A stretch of 64,000 nucleotides of DNA from positions 301,578,167-301,642,166 of the forward strand of contig CM041779.1 of NCBI GenBank assembly GCA_023374045.1, in the 5' to 3' direction. A model generated the notes under the pieces. It was not told where the DNA came from. It was given only the letters and a program-made list of their open reading frames with translations, and did no database searches. Below, piece by piece: positions 21,850 to 34,420 of the stretch. The stretch's first letter is position 1. Every line of letters starts with the position of its first letter. The DNA comes from Limonium bicolor (taxonomy: Eukaryota; Streptophyta; Magnoliopsida; Caryophyllales; Plumbaginaceae). The position numbers and the translations under genes were made by a program.

Positions 21850-24301
21850 CTTTTTGAGAAATTGTCTTAGAATTGAGTTTTGAGTGGCTAAATGCCCATG
21901 ATTACACCTTAATAAACATGTGTACTAATTAGTATCACATTAGGAAGCCTAAATCAATGAGAAACAAAAAATTTCACAAATTTGTGCACTAATTTGTGAA
22001 AAGTTACCAAATAGTGCCTAGTTTAGTCTTTAGTCAACTTAGTTTAGTTCATTGGTTACCAAAGACCAAAAATACCCTTATTAACCAAGGGGGTCGATTT
22101 TTAGGTGGTGAATCACCATAAGTAGTTAGCAAATTAAGGAAAATAAGAGGGAAAGTAGCAAATTCACTATTCACCTTTTATAAGAAATATCTTCTTTTTA
22201 GCCTACCTCTCTCCTCTCTTCTTCATTTCGTTCTTCTTCCACTGATTTTTCTTCTTCTTCTCTGTTCCAAAACCGTTCCAAGCAGCTCCATTCATTCATG
22301 CCCCATCTTCATTTGTCCACCAAATGTTCATTTTAGCTCCAAATCCAAAAATAAGCTTAGATTACTCTTAGTTAGACCAACGCCTTGCTTCCTATCTTTT
22401 CAAATTTGAAAAGCTTGATTAGGGAGCCATGGGAAATAGCCATTAGAGGAGGAAAATTATCTTGAAGGGTCCATTAGCTTCTGCACTCGTTCAAGGTAAG
22501 GAAAATGTAAGAAAAACTAAGTTTCCACCACTTTCCCTTCATAACCGAAAATCATCTTCTCATGGGACCTTGTTTTATCCCTTGTTCTAGCTTGATTCTA
22601 TTCTCCAAAGACTTGAGGAGGTCTTGCCTTGCTTAATTATCAAAGCCATTCCAAAATTCAAAGGTAAACATCCATTTATTGCATTAAGCAATTCTTGTAA
22701 ACCTAGGAAATGATTCTTTAAGTTAAGGTGCAAAATTTAGCACTGATTACATTATTTGAATGTGAATTAGAAAATTAGCAAGGAATTAAAGTCATTGCCG
22801 AAAATCAAGCAAGACAATCCAAGGAGAAAAGTGTGAAAAGCTTGGAAACAAGGTAAATTGCTTACCTAATGGTGGTTTAAGGTTTTAAGGGATGAGGTTG
22901 AGAGAAGTACTAATGTAGCTTATAGCTTACATTATGTAATGGGTTATATAACCTAGGAAAAAGAATTTAAACAAGCTTGTGAACTTGTGACTAAGGAGCC
23001 AATGGGAATGAGTTAGTAAGATAAGTATAAGGTGAATTGAGAACACTTATATTGCTATGGGAGCATTGTTGTGTGTATTTGCAGGTTGAAAGCTTTTATA
23101 TGTGGGAAATTCGGTGTTTAAGTTTAAGTCATTTAAGGGCCTAAGAGCCATGTCATTTAAGAGTCTTAGTGTTATGCAATTTAAGATTATTGCATTATAT
23201 TGAGTTTGTTGTGAATGAGTAGATGTGGGTGAGAAAATATGATGAGAAAGCATTTGATGTGTGTGAGATGATTGAATGAGAAAAACAATGCATTTGGGCA
23301 TGATAATATACTAGAGGAGCTATGGCGAAATTTGAGTAGAAAATGAAGTGTTTAAGTGGTGGTTGTGAATTGATATGACCTAGGGTTTACTAGGAGACAT
23401 TAAAAGGAATTTGAGTGGAAATGAGTTAACTAAGGAGTTCTTGAGGATTAGAATGACCTAGAGTTGTCTAGGAGGAATTAGAGGTTAGGTGGGTGTATTA
23501 AACACACCAAAATCATGTTATGAGGAATGAAAAGACTTAAGCAAAAATCTGGAGGAAATGGTGTACAATGCTTTAAGATGATTTAGGTATGAACTAGAGA
23601 ATATAGCAATGAGAGATCTTGGTGGCTTGTGTAAGTGGTGAAGATGCTAGTAGAGGATTAATAAGGTTCTAGTTGGATGATAATGTGAGGACTTGGGTGA
23701 TGGAAGTGAAAATTGTAGGAGAATGTTGGAAATTGTCAAGGAAAATGACTAGAAATGTATAAGAGTGTATGATCATGAGAATGGTGAGTAAGTTGAGTAA
23801 AATAGATGAAGATGTCTAAGGAGGGTGTAGGATGGTCAAGGTAAATGAAGAACAATGTTAAGGTGCTAAGAGGATGGAAAGAAATGTATAAGTAAGTTCA
23901 AGAGTTTAGGAGTGATGAGTAACAAATGGAAAGGAGAGAAATTTGTGCATGGAGATGCAAGATAACCTCGGGAAGTTAAGCAAAGGAAATATGGAAGAAT
24001 AAAGATGTTTGAGGAGTAGTTATATTGGTTGAAAAGAAACACTTTGGTTAGTTGGAGTTTTAGACAAAATTATCATGTTGGAAGTGTAAGGAATTAAGTT
24101 ATAAGTGTTAAGAGTATAGTAAGAACTTGAATAATGATCAAGGAATTTGGAGGTGATTTGAACCATGAGTTAGGAGGATTTTAAGTGCTTAAATGGTGTT
24201 AGAACATGTGTGAATACATGGGGAAAGATTAGAAGAAGATTGGACAAAAGAACAAGTGGAGAATAAAGTTCAAAACTGTAAAATTTAACAGTTTAAAGTG
24301 T

Positions 24302-24552
24302 TGTCCGGGACTTGGTCCTTGGATAAAGTCCCAGACCAACACTAAAAACATGCCGAAAATCCAAGTTTAGATTGGTCCGGGACCTAGGTCTTGTAATAAG
24401 TCCCGGACCAGCACAAAAAACTACCGAGAGTGCCTTTCAGAAGTGGTCCGGGACCTAGGTTAAGTAACAAGTCCCGGACCACCCATAAATAATTGCCGAG
24501 AGTGAAACCAGTAATTGGTCCGGGACTTCAGTCCAGGACCAAGTCCCGGACC
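24302..24552. repeat. four-unit spaced-palindrome array in LTR C
   Basis: Units start near 24302, 24376, 24447 and 24517, each GGTCCGGGAC..., about 20 bp, then GTCCCGGACC, separated by spacers that include CCGAGAGT. The arms match those of B and G but not those of A, D or E. Confidence 0.85.
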
Positions 24553-24917
24553 AGCCATTTTTACAAAGGAAGTGTGCTTTTTAGATGGTAAATGAAGGGG
24601 GCTTGTTGGGTAATGCTATTATAAGGTTGTTAGGAGTTGTTTGGTGGAATTTTATGGCCATTGGAGGTATGAACAAGTGTGAGGTAAAATGAGAAGTAAA
24701 TAACATAAGTGGTTAAGTTTAAACTACAATGACTTAGTGGTATTTAGTTGGAAATCATTAGTGATTAAGTAAGCTAGGTTAATTAAAAGTAATTAACCAC
24801 CTAATTCAATCAATGTTTTAGGGTTTGAGAATTTGGACTCCGGAGGAGAGTAAGCAACCGAACGACCAACGGTGAACGGTATGGTTTTCTTTTGATCTGC
24901 TTGCTAACGAGGTGTCC

Positions 24918-24922
24918 CTCGG
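24918..24922. repeat. left TSD of solo LTR E (CTCGG)
   Basis: CTCGG before TGTAACACCCC; the right copy at 28772-28776 is CTCGT, a 4/5 match. Confidence 0.6.
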
Positions 24923-25012
24923 TGTAACACCCCTACTACGCACATAATAATACTTGAAATCACAGTGGAATTAACAACTAAACAATAACTAAACGATTGG
25001 TGCTACAACGCC

Positions 25013-25034
25013 GTCAACCACCCACGTGGTTAAC
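25013..25034 (-). other. conserved LTR hairpin, copy E
   Basis: In LTR orientation GTTAACCAC-GTGG-GTGGTTGAC; all pairs form, with one G-T wobble. It differs from A/B at two stem positions with matching changes in the other arm. Confidence 0.75.
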
Positions 25035-25287
25035 AAGGCTGAATAAATACAAGTGTATCGGTCTAATGATCAGACTCCCGAGCATAGAACTAATAACCAT
25101 ATATATGTAAACACAATACCGAGTATTTACTTACATCCTTTACTGTAAACCATCACTGTAAACTGTTCACAACCAAAATATATATCGCCACGGGAGCACA
25201 GGCGCATCCCGGGCCCAACATCCAAAAATAATCAAAAGTAATCCTACATCCTAGAATCTAGAGCCATTCTGCTTCTTCGATCCTCAT

Positions 25288-25322
25288 CCTACAGTAAAAG
25301 AAATATGGAGCCCCCGAGGGGG
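25288..25322 (-). promoter_or_regulatory. CCCCCTCGGGGG hairpin plus TAG|G, LTR E
   Basis: In LTR orientation CCCCCTCGGGGG, then TTTCTTTTACTGTAG|GATGAGG, the family module. Confidence 0.4.
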
Positions 25323-26276
25323 TCAGCAACCCTTGGCTGGTATGGTTAACGCGCAGCCCATCGGCTACCGGGATACGCGCAACTAATTGTCATGATGACA
25401 TGGCATTCTTTTTAAAACATACAACTTATACATATATCATAACATGAGTATTGTACACAACATCACGCATAACATACATGAACAATTCCTTTTAGGAAGT
25501 GAACCAATACAATTAGTTCCCATGGAGAGCCTAGAGAATGTTGCCATACTCATACTAAGCTCGTTACATAACTCGTTACCGTCCTGTTAGATTGAACGGA
25601 TAACTTAACACAAGGTGCCTCGGATATAGTGATCCAAGCACACCGAAACAACATATAGTATGCCCCTGTGGCCCGACGTGAGTCAGTAAAATAGCCTTGG
25701 TTAAGCTAAAGGGAAGGTTGGAAACCAAATTGGAAAACAACCATAACATACAAAGAGAATCGAACCGGTTATGACATCGACTCCCATACTCACACGCGTG
25801 GCCGGAACAGACCGGACTCCTCACTTCCCCCGTTAGCACTTGTTATTAGTTCAACATTAACTCCATAAACAATTCACAAACAACTGGTTAAGTCTTGTTA
25901 GACACATACAAGGGAAGAGAGAGTCATACTGATCAATACAATAATATTTAACAACTGTAAACTCATTACATGACTTAAATCTTACAAGGTCATAACACAC
26001 AGAAAACAACCAACACACAAGCCAGTGTAAACTGGTAGGCAACAGACTGCAAGAAAACCATACCTTGGTCCTTGCTTCGATTGATTTCCACCGTAGGTCA
26101 CTCCTATACATGATTAATAACGTCGGTTAATTAATTTACTTAACTTCAAATTTACTAAATGTTTAACATGATTGTATGACATGTTTTAAATGACCAACTT
26201 AACCTTGGTTACCTACATTATACCCCCTAGGGTTAACTACATTTGCCACATTCTTTACTGTTTTTTTAAATCTTGG

Positions 26277-26530
26277 TCTGTCCGACCCACCGTCCGACCC
26301 ACCAACTGGGTCGGACCCTTCCAGTGATTTTCGGGTTTTAAAAAATTCTACCTGTCCGACCCATGTCCGACTCAACCATATGGGTTGGACCATTCCAGAG
26401 CATTTACCGTCCTTTGAACCTACACGACTCCGACCCAAGCCCTCTGGGTCGGACCGTTCCAGAATTCTTTACTGGCGTCTAACAGAGGCTGTCCGACCCA
26501 AACTTGGTTCGGACCCCTGGGTCGGACGCC
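26277..26530. repeat. four-unit spaced-palindrome array in LTR E
   Basis: Units of about 70-80 bp, each with GTCCGACCCA and TGGGTCGGAC arms, some doubled, followed by an (A)CCAGA spacer motif. Same design as in A, C and G with different arm sequence. Confidence 0.85.
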
Positions 26531-28479
26531 ACCAGAATATGCTCAAACATTGTCAAATCCTCTCCAAACTTCTCCTAAAACCTCCAATTGTGTTCTAACA
26601 TCATTTGATACACTTACACCCTCATACAACATCCATGAAACTCCTTTTCTATCTCCTTAAACACTTACTCATTTCATACCAAAAATCCTAACACTTATGT
26701 TATTTTCTCCTTGGTTTTCTAAGTGGTGTTTCATACCTATGATAACCACTATGCCAATATGTTTCCTCACCACTACAACACATCATCTCCCAAGCATCTT
26801 TTCTTCCTAACAACTCCTTGAACATTTTTACAAGTTTATAGCTTCCCGTGCAACAAATCACTTCATCCCTTTTTCACCAACAATACACAAGTCCTAAATA
26901 CAATCTCACCATGATCTTGAAATGTCCCAAAAATTCTTTTGCATTATAAACCCTCTAGAACATTGCCTAAGCCTTTTTTACATCTTTAAACACCTTAATG
27001 CATGTTTCTTCCACTAGTTGAACACTTAACCATTCTAAACATTTCCTAACTTACCTACTCATTTTAAACCCTTAGAACTTCTTGTTTGTTACCTAAATTT
27101 TGACATGGACTCTCCTAGAACATTACTAAACCAAAACACATTGCTTTCACCATTAAACAACCAAGAACACTAAAATCCATCAAACACATTCTTATACACA
27201 AAACTTCACTCATTTAGCCCCACATCACAATATAGTGCATAATTAAATTGCTTGGCACTTAGGCCCTTAAATAACATGGCTCATAGGCCCTTAAGATGCA
27301 TAAATCATAAACACAGAATTTCCACAATATATATGCCTTTAACCTGCAAATACACTCAACAATACATATGCCCTTTACTAAGTCCTTGAGAGCATTTTCC
27401 TAAGTCATTCACCATTGGCTCCTTAGATCATTTTTAATAAGCAATATAAGCTCATTTCTCCTAAGACTTTAAACCACATTAGGTTAGCATATTTACCTCT
27501 TTTCCTCACAAACTTCTTTCTTGTTTCCTTGACTAAATTGGCAAGGCTTTTAGTTGCTTTTCAACTTCTAAACATTATACAAATGATATAATGAGTATAC
27601 AAGCTTTATGCTTCATCTCATTGTAAACCCTAGTTACATATATCATTTTAAAGCATTAAGATGATTGTTTTACCTTGGAATGGAAAGAGAGTTTGGATAT
27701 GTAGCAAGAGAGGACTCCACCAAGCCCTTGGAAGATTCAAATGAAGCTAAAACAAGCAAGGTAAGGACACCATCAATGGTGATTTTCAGACAACACACAA
27801 ATATGAAGGAAATGTTATTTTTCTTTGAGTTTCCTTACCTAGAAGCAAAGGAGAACAACAATATGTGAAAAGATGAGCTCAAGCTCCTCCCATGGTGATT
27901 CCTCTTGGCACCGAAATGGAGCTCTTGGGATTTTGAGAAGATAGGAATGAAGAGCTTGATGAGACTAAGAGAATGGTGGTCTTTGTTTTTTATTTGGCAA
28001 AGTGAGCTAGGAGTTACAAGAGGTTGAAGATGAAGAATGGTGGTGGTACTATTGCAAAACCGTGAATGAAGAACAAGAAGGAGGTAGAAGAGCTTGGAAC
28101 CGTGGGAAATGAGAGAATGAGATAAGTTTGCTTTTTAAGAGATATTAAGTAGTAAAGCAAATAGTAACTTGCTTTATCCTTTGTTATTTATTTTGTTAAC
28201 TTACAAGGTGGTGACTCACCTCATAAAAACCGGCCCCCTTAATGTTACTAAGGGTATTTTAGTCTTTGTTGGCTAATTTAATTACTTATACAAACATATG
28301 TTACAAACTAGCTTATTTTAGTTACTATTCACTAAAACAAGGCACATAGATGTGAAATTTTTGATTTCCCATTGATATAGACTTCCAAATGTGATACTAT
28401 ATAGTACACATGTTAATTAAAGAGTAATGATGGACATTTAGCCATTCAAAAATCATTTACAAGACAATTTTTCAAAAAT

Positions 28480-28503
28480 GTGCTTTAAGACTCCTTAAAG
28501 CAC
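28480..28503 (-). other. GTGCTTTAAG hairpin, copy E
   Basis: In LTR orientation GTGCTTTAAG-GAGT-CTTAAAGCAC, with the same flanks as in LTR C but the opposite loop. Confidence 0.75.
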
Positions 28504-29694
28504 ATTTTGTGTTTTAACTAGTTTTCAAGCTTGGTTTTCTTGGTAATTGGTTTAATATGTTCATTAGTATACAAATGAGGTCTTGGTAAGTTCATTAGGT
28601 CTTAACCAAGCTTATCCCAAGCTTAGAGCACATTTTGGCCTTTATTGACCTTAAAGCATTATTTGTGTTTTCTATGGTTTAAATTGTTTACTAATGTTTC
28701 TAAGACTCTTTTTAGTCTTACCACACCTTATTTTAGTGTTTAAACAACATAACTAGGTTTGGGGTATTTCACTCGTTGCTTGTGTGATATTTGTTTATGT
28801 GTGCCGAATAAACAAGATAAAGCATGCAACCGGATTATTATGTTTGTTGTGTGAGTGTGATGCACTAACACAACTTACCTTGAGAGCTTACTAACTAATG
28901 TTTAGTAAACAATGGTGTGAGATTAAGGAACACTCCCAAATAATGTTTTATTAGTAACCGGAAGAGGCTAACTAACAAACATTGACTTTAAGGCTTCCAC
29001 TAACTGGAACTTGGGGGGAGTGAGGAATCCGGAATCATTCTGACACATGTGTTTTAGGGGAAGTCGGTATCCTTATCAGGTACCGACTTCCAAATATGAC
29101 TTGTCTCCGGACTCGTCGCCTAGAGTCGACATAAAGACTCGGTCACCTTGATTTCTATTCAAGGTGGGAGGCACTACTGAGGAGGTGTGGTGGGATCTAC
29201 CTAAATCCCAATTAATTCTAACAAATATTGTTTATGTAAACCAATGGAGCTGATAACTCATTGGTTAGGGTTACGTGACCCGACAGATAAACAATAAATT
29301 AAGGAACTACCATTCTAATTAAAGAACGGTTGACTTAATTGAGATAAGAACTGAGATAAGTTTGAGATAAGGTTTGAGATAAGATACAACCCTTTCTATT
29401 TAAAGAATGGTTTGTATTCTAAGACTAAGATAAGGATTAAGATTGAGGTAAGATAAGGTTGGACTGAGATTAAGAGGAAACATAACTTAAGGAATTAAAT
29501 GATTCACTCACTAATTAAGGGAACGCCTTTAAGTCGTTCGTTGCGTTTGAACTTTGATTGTTCTTATGTGGCTTGTTGTTTATTGCACTTTCTATTATGT
29601 TGTGCATCTAATCAACCTCCATGCTATCAACAATTAGTCGTCTTAGCCACGTTAGCTTGGGGGCCATGAAAGGATCGTACCAGCAAAGGTGTTG

Positions 29695-29727
29695 ACCCCC
29701 TCGGGGGCTACTGTTTATATTTTGCAG
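29695..29727 (+). promoter_or_regulatory. CCCCCTCGGGGG hairpin plus CAG|G, LTR C
   Basis: Perfect CCCCCTCGGGGG palindrome followed by GTTTATATTTTGCAG|GTG, a good plant 3' splice-site context. Confidence 0.45.
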
Positions 29728-29975
29728 GTGAATGACAGAAGACGACAGTCTTGAGAGTAGGATCGGTTAGAATTTACTTCAGGTTGTCTTCTTTTAGTTG
29801 TACGAGTTATGCATGTACACTCGTTTAGTAAATGGTATGAGATGTTAATAAGTTGTATAGGATTTAAGGAGTTTGTAAGAGTGTTATGTAATTGGATAAG
29901 GCTTGTAAGTACTAATGTTCGGTATATTCGGGTCCATCAGACCGTAGCTAGATCTTGGAGATTGTAGTATGCCTA

Positions 29976-29997
29976 GTTGGTCACATGGGTGACTAAC
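29976..29997 (+). other. conserved LTR hairpin, copy C
   Basis: GTTGGTCAC-ATGG-GTGACTAAC; all nine positions pair if one G-T wobble is allowed. Confidence 0.7.
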
Positions 29998-30190
29998 GGC
30001 GGTAACACCAAATATTGTAAGAAATCCGTTGCAAGTTAATATAAGTGAATGGAGGTTTATGAGATAAGTGTGGCTTTATTGGTTGGGGTGTTACAGCTAT
30101 AACACCCCAACTGCTAACTTAACAATTAATGGTAAATGCAGCGGAAATACATAACTTAACATTAACCAAGACGGGTCGGTGTTACACGCC

Positions 30191-30212
30191 GTTAGCCACC
30201 CACGTGGCTAAC
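30191..30212 (-). other. conserved LTR hairpin, copy D
   Basis: In LTR orientation GTTAGCCAC-GTGG-GTGGCTAAC: perfect 9-bp stem. Relative to A/B both partners of one pair have changed (T-A to C-G). Confidence 0.78.
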
Positions 30213-30356
30213 AAGGCTAAATACGCACAATTGTATCAGTCTGATGGACACAGACTCCCGAGCATTAGTTACTATTATCCACAACTTACAACCAACTATA
30301 CCGAGTGTAAATACATATACAAACCATCATAACCATTCCCCTTCTTCAATCCTCAT

Positions 30357-30390
30357 CCTGCAAAATAAAATATGGTGCCCCAAAGAGGCT
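30357..30390 (-). promoter_or_regulatory. hairpin plus TTTTGCAG|G module, LTR D
   Basis: In LTR orientation an imperfect GCCTCTTTGGGGC hairpin is followed by TATTTTATTTTGCAG|GATGAGG. Confidence 0.4.
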
Positions 30391-31490
30391 CAGCAACCCT
30401 TGGCTGGTATGATTAACGTGCAGCCCGTCAGCTACCGGGATACACACAACTAATTCTCATAATGACATGGAATTAATTTTAACATCCAACATACATAAGC
30501 ATAGCAATAATATTGCATAGCGACAACATACACACACCACAATAGGAACGATTCACTTGAGGAAACAAACCATACAACAGTTAGCCAAACTTGGTAAGCC
30601 TAGAGAATGATTTCAGTCTCATGTTAAGCTTGTACATAATTTGTTACCGTTCTGTTTGTCGAACGTTAACCCTTCCCAAAGATGCGTTGGATATAGTGAT
30701 CCAAACACATCTTACCATAATCCCCCTAGCACGAACAAAAGTCAGGTAGGAAAGACTTTTATTAGGCTTGTGGGTGATTGTAATCCAAGAAAGAGAGACA
30801 ATCAATACCATAAAGAGAGTCAAATATGATTCAGATATCGACACCCAACCATACACGCGCGACTGGACACCCGGATTCCTCACCCCCCGGTTATTCACTT
30901 GTTAGTAGTTCCATTGTTGAAACATAACACATTAAATCACACTTAAGTTTTTACGCCCAGTTAGGCATACAAGGGAGATGGGATACACTTCAAAAACACA
31001 ACCACAACTAACACACGGATAGCCACAGTTAGAACGTTTCGTAAATTGAAACGTTAAAACCAAATACCACTCTCTTACGTGATCCTAACTTTGGTTAACT
31101 AACGGTTAGCACGTATCGAGGTTAACGGTATCGGAAACACACACGCCACAATAATAACAATGACTGTAAACTCATTTAATGACTTAAGTCTTGAAAGGTC
31201 ATAAACATCTAGAAAACAAACAACACATAAGCCGGTGTAAACTGGTAGCAGACAGACTACAAGAAAACCATACCTTGGTCCCTGCTGCGTTCGTTGACCA
31301 CCGAATGCAGCTCTTATACATAATTAGTCATGTCGGTTAATTATCGTATTCGATTTCCAATTAACTAAGTACTTTATATCATTATATGACATGTTTTCAC
31401 ATTTAGACTTACACTTGTTTACACTCATTACACGCACTAGGGTTTACTACTTAAGCCACATTTTCTTTTCAGTTTTTTTATAAGGATAAG

Positions 31491-31684
31491 GACCGACCGA
31501 CCAACCCACCGACCAACCCAACCCCTGGGTCGGTCGGATGCAGAAGACATCCGGGTTTGAAAATTTTACTCAACCGACCCACCGACCGACCCAACCCCTT
31601 GGGCTAGTCGAGTCCAGAAACATTTCCTGCTAGTTTATTACAATCCGACCGACCCAGCCAGGGTCGGTCCCCTGGGTCGGTCGA
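31491..31684. repeat. three-unit spaced-palindrome array in LTR D
   Basis: Units begin near 31491, 31571 and 31645, with arms ACCGACCGACC and GGGTCGGTCG and TGCAGAA/TCCAGAA spacers. The middle unit has a decayed right arm. Confidence 0.82.
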
Positions 31685-33673
31685 CTGCAGAACCTTCCCA
31701 AAAATTTTCTAACTTGACCAAAACTTCTCCACAAGCTTCCTAATATGTTCTAACATTCTTTAGGCACCTTTACATCCCTTTTTACTCATGATCAAGCGTC
31801 CATTTAACTTCTTTAATCACATACTCAATCCTTACCAAAATTCCCAACACTTGTAACATTTTCCTTAGGATTTCCAAGTGGTGAATTATGCCTACAACTT
31901 AGACTATCCAAAGTTTTTCTCCACAAGCATGATAACCACTCCTAGGCATCATTTTTCATCATCATCATCTCCTTTACACAAACTCCTTAAGGTCTTTTCC
32001 ACAAGTTCATATTCAATCCTTCACAAGGCATTATACTTCTTTTGTTTACCAAAATTTGCACAAGTCTTACCGACACTCTTACCATGACTTTGTGTGTCTA
32101 AAACACACATTTGATCTCTAAATCCTCCAAAACAATCCTTAAGTCATTTTTAACACTCAAGAACACCTTAACTCATTTTCTTTCACCAATATAACCTTTA
32201 ATGATTTCTAGCACTTCCTATGTCATAGAATCTCCTTAAAATACTTAAAACTCGTGGTTCTCTCACCAAACTTTGACATGGATTCTCTAGCACATTCTTA
32301 CACAAAAACACATAGTTTTTTTCATCCTTAAACAATCAAAGACATTCACATCCACTATGAATGGTCTTTACACATACACTACTCCCAAACTACACTACAT
32401 CACAATATAGTGCATAAACTTAAATTTCTTGGCACTTAGGCCGTTTAAATGACATGGCTCTTAGGCGTTAAATAACAATAATCTTAAACACTGAATTTCC
32501 ACATATTAAATGCGTTCAACTTGCAAATACACAGAACAATCTCATATGCCCTTATAATCCACCTTGTTGATATTTTACTAACTCATTTCCCTTTGGCTCT
32601 TTTGTTGTTTATTAAGCAATTCAAGCTCAATTTCATAAGGCACAAAACTACATTCGGATATGTCATTTACCCTCTTCTCACCAAGATTTGATTTTCCGTC
32701 TCATTTGATTTCTCTTGTTCTTTCTTGATTGAAAATCAGCAAGGACTTTTGTTCACTTGTCAACCTTCTAACCAATACACAAAAAAGGGTAATGAGAATT
32801 AAGCATTATACTTAACTCATGAACAACCCCTAGGTTATGTTTTAAACACTAGAATTGATATTTACCTTAGAATTGAAAGAGAGCTTGACTTAGAAGCAAG
32901 GTAGGACTCCTCCTAGACCTTTGAGATTAATTCAAGCTACTAAAAAGAGCAAGACAAGGCACTATCAAAATATGATTTTCAGCCATGTATGAAAATGAGA
33001 GGAAACATGAATTTTCTTTGGCTTTTCTTACCTTGAAGCAAAGGAGAGTATCAAGGTATAAGAAGTTGAGCTTTTCCTCCTTCAATGGAGATTCTCCATG
33101 GAATCAAACTGGAGTTCTTGGAGATTTGAAAGATAGAAATGAAGGGCTTGGTCTAACTAGCACAAAGGTAGTCTTAGAATTTGATTTGGAGCATGAAGTT
33201 GCAATTGACAAGCAAATGAAGTTGGAGATGGTAGAGGTGCTGTAGCAAAACCGATTTTCTTGGGAGGATGAAGGAAGAAGATGGTGGGAATAAGAGGGAA
33301 TGAAGGAAAGTGAAGAGAGGGGGAGTTTTGTAAGATATTTAAGTTAATAAAGGTAAATAGTCTTTACTTTGGTCTTTCTTCCTTTCTTAACTTAGCTGGC
33401 CAAAGGTGGTGAATCACACCTTAAAAACCATCCCCCTTCCACACTTAGGAAATTTAGGAGCAAGTTTGACCAATTAAATAACTTATGTTGACTTAAAGCT
33501 AAAAGAAGCACTATTTGGGCACTATTCATAATTAGTGCACAAATTTGTGAAATGTTTTATTTCCCATTGATTTAGGCTTCCTAATGTGATACTAAGTAGT
33601 AAACATGTTAATTAAGGTGTAATCATGGGAATTTAGCCACTCAAAACCCATTTCTAAGGCAATTTTCAAAAAT

Positions 33674-33697
33674 TTGCTTTAAGACTCCTTAAAGCAC
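33674..33697 (-). other. GTGCTTTAAG hairpin, copy D
   Basis: In LTR orientation GTGCTTTAAG-GAGT-CTTAAAGCAA, one mismatch at the stem base and the same loop as E. Confidence 0.7.
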
Positions 33698-33966
33698 AAT
33701 TTATGTTTTAACTTGTTTTTGAGCTTGGTTTTCTTTAGTAATTGGTTTAAATGTCCATTAGCATGTTAGTAAAGTCTTGGTAAGCTTTTTGGGTCCTAAC
33801 AAAGGTTATCCCAAGCTTAGAGCATGTTTTTGCTCAAATTGTCTTAATGGTACTTTATTGTGTTTACTATGGTTTAATTTGTTTACTAATGTTTCTAAGG
33901 CACTTTTTAGCCTTAATTTACCATATTTTAACATTAAAATGACATATTTAGGTTCGGGGTATTTCA

Positions 33967-34420
33967 TGTGCCATCAATGGGCAACAAAATAAAGGCAAGC
34001 CACCATAGTGGTAGAGGCTGTGAAAATAATACCTGCCTAATTGATAAAGTCATGGTGCGCAGTAGAGTGACCATTATGTATAAACCATCAAGTATTGACA
34101 CGAAGGTAATTAGATTCATGAGTTAAAAACTAATGTAAGTGGGGAAATGAAATGGGAGACGAACTGTGCATTTACGTCAGTAGTCTAGACCATGCGATGA
34201 AAGATTTCATGGGAAACACATTGTCCATTCCTAGTGCATTAGCTTACGGAATTGGAAGTTCATTCCTAATAGATCAACAAGAGAAATGAGATAATAGGCC
34301 CTGTGTAAAGGTACCTCAATTGCCAAAGGATCAAGTCCGTACTAAATGTAGGAAGAAAGTATAACATATCTAGAACACAATAGATGAATTTCATGTGATT
34401 AAGTTCAGGAAGAACCATAG
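33967..34420 (+). mobile_element. internal domain of the Z element, continued
   Basis: The first five bases are the right TSD of D (TGTGC); the rest continues the non-coding domain left at 21552. It stops at the first LTR of F1. No ORF or motif recognised. Confidence 0.5.

Larger units (their letters stand above)
24923..28771 (-). mobile_element. Solo LTR E (3849 bp), reverse, inside LTR C
   Basis: The plus strand reads TGTAACACCCC...GGGGTATTTCA, the reverse complement of the family termini. LTR C sequence resumes directly after it, and a near-perfect 5-bp TSD flanks it. It carries the hairpin at 25013-25034, the CCCCCGAGGGGG module (25288-25322), a TCCGACCCA array (26277-26530) and the GTGCTTTAAG hairpin (28480-28503). 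Closest in the window to D. The short ORF at 27665-27868 is unrecognised and unlikely to be a gene. Confidence 0.88.
21556..30095 (+). mobile_element. Solo LTR C (4.69 kb without insert), split by LTR E
   Basis: It runs TGAAATACCCC...TTGGGGTGTTACA. Positions 24918-28776 are E plus its TSD; the remaining 3367 + 1319 bp form one LTR. Markers in order: loop hairpin at 21826-21849, TTTTATAAG near 22177, CT-rich tract (22203-22260), four spaced palindromes (24302-24552), CCCCCTCGGGGG hairpin with TTTTGCAG (29695-29727) and the covarying hairpin at 29976-29997. No internal domain is attached on either side. Confidence 0.85.
30098..33966 (-). mobile_element. Solo LTR D (3869 bp), reverse
   Basis: The plus strand runs TATAACACCCC...CGGGGTATTTCA; the first dinucleotide would be TG in the family and is TA here. 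Its left flank, now left of C, is TGCGC (21548-21552) and its right flank TGTGC (33967-33971), a TSD with one C-to-T change. It contains hairpin 30191-30212, the GCCCC module (30357-30390), a CGACCGACCC array (31491-31684) and the GCTTTAAG hairpin (33674-33697). The ORF at 32985-33245 is unrecognised. Confidence 0.85.

Noticed and set aside
34416..34420. CATAG as left TSD of F1
   Set aside because: No matching copy follows any LTR of the family in the window, so it cannot be confirmed.
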